A stretch of 8,429 bases of DNA, from contig JANYBU010000132.1 in the NCBI GenBank assembly GCA_025360665.1, forward strand, positions 1 through 8,429, written 5' to 3'. This DNA is from Nitrospira sp. (GTDB lineage Bacteria > Nitrospirota > Nitrospiria > Nitrospirales > Nitrospiraceae). Both the position numbers and the translations under genes were made by a program. Below, one piece after another: positions 5,676-8,429 of this stretch. The notes beneath the pieces were generated by a model, which saw nothing but the letters and a program-made list of their open reading frames with translations, did not search any database and had not been told where the DNA came from. Position 1 is the stretch's first letter, and each line of letters starts with the position of its first letter.

Positions 5676-5990
5676 TCATTCCCATTCGGTAGAGTGATGA
5701 GGTTCATGAGAGTGGGGCAGGAAACCCGGCTTCTTTTGATCCGAGCTCACCGCGACAAGTTCGAAGTGAATCGGAGCACGCCGTTGCCAGACAAGCAATA
5801 AATCGAGCAGGGCATAACGGTCTTTTCCGCTTGGTAGGCAGACCATGATCTTGTCGCCACCTTTGATGAGACCATACTCGGCAATGGTTTCCCTGACGAG
5901 GCGAAGCAGTATGGGCTGCAGCTGTTCGTCGCTTCGTCCAGTTTTAGACATGCGCGTGAGGGGCTTGCCGAATGTGACATAGCTTGGCAT
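5676..5990 (-). pseudogene. ttcA: Truncated TtcA-like tRNA 2-thiocytidine synthetase relic
   Basis: TtcA is an iron-sulfur, ATP-dependent (PP-loop) enzyme that thiolates C32 of some tRNAs; full enzymes are about 250-310 residues. This frame has 104 codons from ATG 5990. It matches only the TtcA N-terminus: ETIAEYGLIKGGDKIMVCL, then LLDLLLVWQRRAPIHFELVAV and DQKKPGF. After that the similarity stops and a short unrelated tail (PHSHEPHHSTEWE) ends at 5676. The CxxC pairs that bind the cluster and the C-terminal half are gone. The PP-loop itself is damaged: the usual SGGKDS reads PSGKDR. Truncation plus a mutated ATP site makes it almost surely non-functional as TtcA, although the frame has no internal stop. 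It may be a recent relic or a small protein with another role. Confidence 0.7.
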
Positions 5991-6036
5991 TCTACGCAGT
6001 CAGCCGCGTGGCTGTCGATCTTCAACCGGGGGGATC

Positions 6037-6531
6037 ATGGGGAAGGATGAGGACCGATCGGGAGGGAAACTTCAGTCAGTTCTGTTCGTGTGTACGGGGA
6101 ACGTTTTTCGGAGCGTGACAGCAGAGTATGCACTCAAGGTCAGACTTGGCGCAGTCACGTCCTGCTCCGTTAGCTCAGCCGGGATCGACGCCAAGCCTCA
6201 GTCGGTGCATGACTGGGTCCTGACCCGATTACGCGAGAAGGGCGTTGATCCAGCCACACACGTTCAACGGCAGCTCACCAAGGAGCTTGTCGAGGCTGCC
6301 GACCTCGTCATAGCGATGGGGCGAGACCACCAGGTTTTCGTTCGGGAACACTTCGGACGCGACGTTCCCCTATTTAATCAGGTCTGTCTCGGCCACGATC
6401 AGCCGATTCTTGATCTGCACGAAGTGATACCGGATTGGGAGACCGACCCTGAGCGGGCCCGTGCCTACGTGTGGTCGGTGATCGATGTCATCTGGGCCAC
6501 GGCGCCGGCCCTTCTTTCTCGTCTCCGTTAG
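6037..6531 (+). CDS. Low-molecular-weight protein tyrosine phosphatase
   Basis: This family removes phosphate from protein tyrosines, for example on kinases that control polysaccharide export; related enzymes reduce arsenate. The 164-residue product has the phosphate loop near its N-terminus as VLFVCTGNVFRSVTAE, giving nucleophile Cys19 and Arg25 (CxxxxxRS). The typical SSAGID and a block like the family HxARQL (here HVQRQLTKELVEAADLVIAM) follow. The usual loop is CTGNTCRSP; here VF replaces TC and Val replaces the Pro. The C-terminal acid loop, usually xPDP, reads VIPDWETDP, so Asp133 (PDW) or Asp137 (TDP) would be the general acid. GGGGGG stands just before ATG 6037. No tyrosine kinase or polysaccharide genes are visible nearby, so the substrate is unknown. 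It diverges from the ttcA relic with 46 bases between. Confidence 0.85.
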   Translation: MGKDEDRSGGKLQSVLFVCTGNVFRSVTAEYALKVRLGAVTSCSVSSAGIDAKPQSVHDWVLTRLREKGVDPATHVQRQLTKELVEAADLVIAMGRDHQVFVREHFGRDVPLFNQVCLGHDQPILDLHEVIPDWETDPERARAYVWSVIDVIWATAPALLSRLR

Positions 6532-6731
6532 GCCGGCTTTGCGATACATATTGCCTGTGCCGGTTCATTCTTGGACTCGATCGGACATTTTTTCACCACT
6601 TTTATGAGGCAGTCAACGGAAAGGTTTCCTGTATCAGGGTAATGTTGAGGCACGTGCTATATTTCACACAGCACCTTTTGCAGGTTGACTGCGCGGAACA
6701 TGGCATCGATGCAACAATCAGGGACACAAAA
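6532..6731. other. Gap before the metallopeptidase gene
   Basis: I find no gene of its own here. The metallopeptidase frame stays open through this stretch, back into the phosphatase gene, but the translation is not protein-like and lacks a good ribosome site until near 6732. A TTGACT at about 6685 looks like a -35 box, but no acceptable -10 follows at 16-18 bases. Confidence 0.35.
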
Positions 6732-7769
6732 GTGACAGCGTCTGACAGCCATGATCACGAGCCGGAATGGGTCTCGTGGTCGAACGAGAAGCTCCTGGAC
6801 CTTCCCATGAGCCAGCTCGGCATCACCCTCGACGGGGCATTCCTGTCAGAACAAATCCAGCAACTCTACGCCGAACTCGAAGCCAGGCAGCTCAAATTCC
6901 GGCCTCACTTTTGGTTGTCCAACGAATGGTTTACTCCAGATGGTGTACCGGGGATTGCCGTGCCGTTTTATCTGGCCCATCCACGACTCGCAAAACTTGA
7001 AATGGAACAGATGCTCGAGGTCGAGGGAGGGACACCAGAATGGTGCATGCGAATCTTGAGGCATGAGGTCGGCCACGCCATTGAAAATGCCTATCGGCTC
7101 CGCCGTCTCCGCAGTCGGCAACAAGTATTTGGTCGCTCGTCCGATCCCTATCCTAAATATTACAGCCCACGGCCCTATAGTCGGAGCTTCGTGCGTCATC
7201 TCGATGTGTGGTATGCGCAAAGCCATCCGGATGAAGACTTTGCGGAGACCTTCGCAGTCTGGCTCACGCCCGATTCGACATGGGCCGACCGCTATAAGGG
7301 ATGGCCAGTTCTCAAGAAGCTTCAGTATGTGAACGGGCTCATGCAAGGGTTGGCTGGTGTCCCGCCCAAGGTGGTGACGAACGAGGAGATCGATCCGTTG
7401 CCAGTCTTGAGGAAGACCCTGGGCGAGCATTATGAGCGAAAGCGTAAGCACTATGGGATTGAACGGAAATCGTTTTACGATCCGGACTTGAAGCGACTAT
7501 TTTCCGATGGGCCTGCCCATGCCGACAAGATGAGCGCCGCGACCTTCTTGAACCGTTTCCGAAAAGAGGTGCGCCGCAAAGTCGCAGCCTGGACCGGCGA
7601 GTATCAATACACGATCGATCAGGTGCTTGAGGACATGATCCAGCGCTGTCGGCAGCTTCATTTGCGGCTTCCACTTGCGGAAGAGCAGGCGAAGCTGGAC
7701 TTCACGATTTTGTTGACCGTCCATACGATGAACTACCTGCGCAGCGGGCGGCATAAGGTGGCGATATGA
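6732..7769 (+). CDS. Putative zinc metallopeptidase (HEVGH)
   Basis: This is a 345-residue protein resembling the putative zinc-binding metallopeptidases (Peptidase_Mx type). LRHEVGHAIENAYRL at about 109-123 carries the HExxH zinc site (His111, His115, general base Glu112). HPDEDFAETFAVWL at about 165-178 supplies the likely third ligand, Glu172 or Glu168, as in related HPxEDxAETxA segments. The N-terminal 90 residues and the basic C-terminal half (KRKHYGIERKSF, FRKEVRRKVAAW) are not assigned. There is no signal peptide or membrane span, so it is probably cytoplasmic. I chose GTG 6732, with AGGGA eight bases upstream; ATG 6642 is in frame but its AGGG is too close, and the region before 6732 reads poorly. 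Its stop overlaps the start of the ATP-grasp gene in ATGA, so the two are coupled. The substrate is unknown. Confidence 0.75.
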   Translation: MTASDSHDHEPEWVSWSNEKLLDLPMSQLGITLDGAFLSEQIQQLYAELEARQLKFRPHFWLSNEWFTPDGVPGIAVPFYLAHPRLAKLEMEQMLEVEGGTPEWCMRILRHEVGHAIENAYRLRRLRSRQQVFGRSSDPYPKYYSPRPYSRSFVRHLDVWYAQSHPDEDFAETFAVWLTPDSTWADRYKGWPVLKKLQYVNGLMQGLAGVPPKVVTNEEIDPLPVLRKTLGEHYERKRKHYGIERKSFYDPDLKRLFSDGPAHADKMSAATFLNRFRKEVRRKVAAWTGEYQYTIDQVLEDMIQRCRQLHLRLPLAEEQAKLDFTILLTVHTMNYLRSGRHKVAI

Positions 7770-8429
7770 GACGGCTTCGAATCCTTGTCCTGATGCACGA
7801 AGACTTGGTTCCCCCAGATCCCCTTCATGGGCAGGAGATCATGGGCGCCGCGTGGAAGACGGAATATGATGTGGTCTCCACGCTCCGCAAGCTTGGACAT
7901 GACGTCAAGCCGCTAGGGGTCAAGAGTGATCTCGGGGTGCTTCGCTCGGCCATCGAAGACTGGAAGCCGCACATCGCCTTCAATCTGCTCGAAGAGTTCG
8001 ACGGGGTGGCGGTGTACGACCAGAATGTCGTCTCGTATCTTGAATTACTTCATGTGCCCTATACCGGATGTAACCCGCGTGGGTTGATGCTTGCACGCGA
8101 TAAGGTGCTGTCTAAAAAGTTGTTCTCCTTCCATCGAATTCCGTTTCCGGATTTCATGGTGGTGCCACAGGGGCGGGCTGTGAAGCGGCCGAAGTGGCTA
8201 TCATTTCCATTGATTGTGAAGTCGGTGACCGAAGAGGCTTCGCTTGGAATCTCCCAGGCATCCATTGTCCAGGACGACGAGAAACTCAAGGAACGCGTGG
8301 CGTTTATCCACACGAGCGTGGGGACTGGCGCGCTCATCGAACAGTATATTGAGGGGCGCGAACTCTATGTCGGGGTGATGGGGAATGGGCATGTCCAGGT
8401 CCTGCCGGTGTGGGAGCTGCTCATGGACA
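7766..8429 (+). CDS. ATP-grasp ligase, D-Ala-D-Ala ligase-like (partial, 3' end outside)
   Basis: The gene starts at ATG 7766, overlapping the peptidase stop by four bases, and 221 codons are visible before the right edge. The layout follows D-alanine-D-alanine ligases and related ATP-grasp enzymes, which join a carboxylate to an amine through an acyl phosphate. There is a Rossmann-like N-terminus (RRLRILVLMHED, with FNLLEEFDG at about 72-80), then PYTGCNPRGLMLARDK (98-113), the ATP-binding strand FPLIVKSVTEEASLGIS (147-163), and ALIEQYIEGRELYVGV (189-204). Lys113, Lys152 and Glu192 are the likely nucleotide contacts. The loop EEASLG replaces the EGSSVG common in true Ddl. The magnesium-binding end of the domain is outside the window. 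Ddl proper usually lies with cell-division genes; the peptidase partner here argues for a different peptide or amino-acid ligase. Substrate unknown. Confidence 0.85.
   Translation, partial: MRRLRILVLMHEDLVPPDPLHGQEIMGAAWKTEYDVVSTLRKLGHDVKPLGVKSDLGVLRSAIEDWKPHIAFNLLEEFDGVAVYDQNVVSYLELLHVPYTGCNPRGLMLARDKVLSKKLFSFHRIPFPDFMVVPQGRAVKRPKWLSFPLIVKSVTEEASLGISQASIVQDDEKLKERVAFIHTSVGTGALIEQYIEGRELYVGVMGNGHVQVLPVWELLMD

Noticed and set aside
5661..5708. Minus-strand short frame MNLITLPNGNEISGI after the TtcA break
   Set aside because: It looks like the beginning of a protein, but stops after 15 codons, with no ribosome site. Too short to support.
5607..5801. 64-codon plus-strand frame between mtnB and the phosphatase gene
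   Set aside because: It is largely antisense to the TtcA-like relic and covers the predicted mtn promoter; there is no family resemblance.
6642..6731. Longer metallopeptidase start at ATG 6642
   Set aside because: Its AGGG is only about two bases from the ATG and the extra residues look non-conserved; GTG 6732 has a well-spaced AGGGA.
1..8429. CRISPR arrays, rRNA, riboswitch or replication origin
   Set aside because: I looked for regularly spaced repeats, rRNA cores, known riboswitch cores and DnaA-box clusters and saw none.

Overview
The window looks like chromosomal DNA of a Gram-negative bacterium of moderately high GC. It has a Pal-type outer-membrane lipoprotein, a PilZ protein and a bacterial methionine-salvage operon. 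The protein style (Pal, PilZ, and a zinc peptidase followed by ATP-grasp) reminds me of Nitrospira/Nitrospirota, but that is an impression from memory and not proven here.

Region 1 (1-1060) reads as the worn end of a mobile island. It holds the last 39 codons of an ISL3-type transposase (to 122), a secreted-protein gene broken by one frameshift (268-670), about 340 bases with no gene, and a 48-base copy of the 3' half of a tRNA-Arg(TCG), CCA included (1013-1060). The 5' half of that tRNA is absent, as expected for the distal attachment site of an element integrated in a tRNA 3' end. By the usual geometry the island lies to the left and the window to the right is host backbone.

Region 2 (1061-2872) has a weak hypothetical ORF, a 48-residue single-span membrane protein with a strong Shine-Dalgarno, the lipoprotein gene pal, a perfect 13-bp hairpin, and a PilZ gene with both c-di-GMP signatures intact.

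Region 3 (2873-5607) has a methionine theme. msrA (+) repairs oxidised methionine. Facing it on the minus strand is a compact mtnB-mtnD-mtnC operon covering three consecutive methionine-salvage steps: methylthioribulose-1-phosphate dehydratase, acireductone dioxygenase, and enolase-phosphatase E1. A plausible sigma70 promoter (5579-5607) sits just upstream of mtnB.

Region 4 (5608-8429) starts with a truncated, PP-loop-damaged ttcA relic (-). On the plus strand follow a low-molecular-weight protein tyrosine phosphatase, a HEVGH zinc-metallopeptidase-like protein, and an ATP-grasp ligase of the D-Ala-D-Ala ligase type that runs off the right edge. The last two overlap by the four bases ATGA, so they are probably translated together. 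This peptidase/ligase pair is the best candidate here for a poorly described system.
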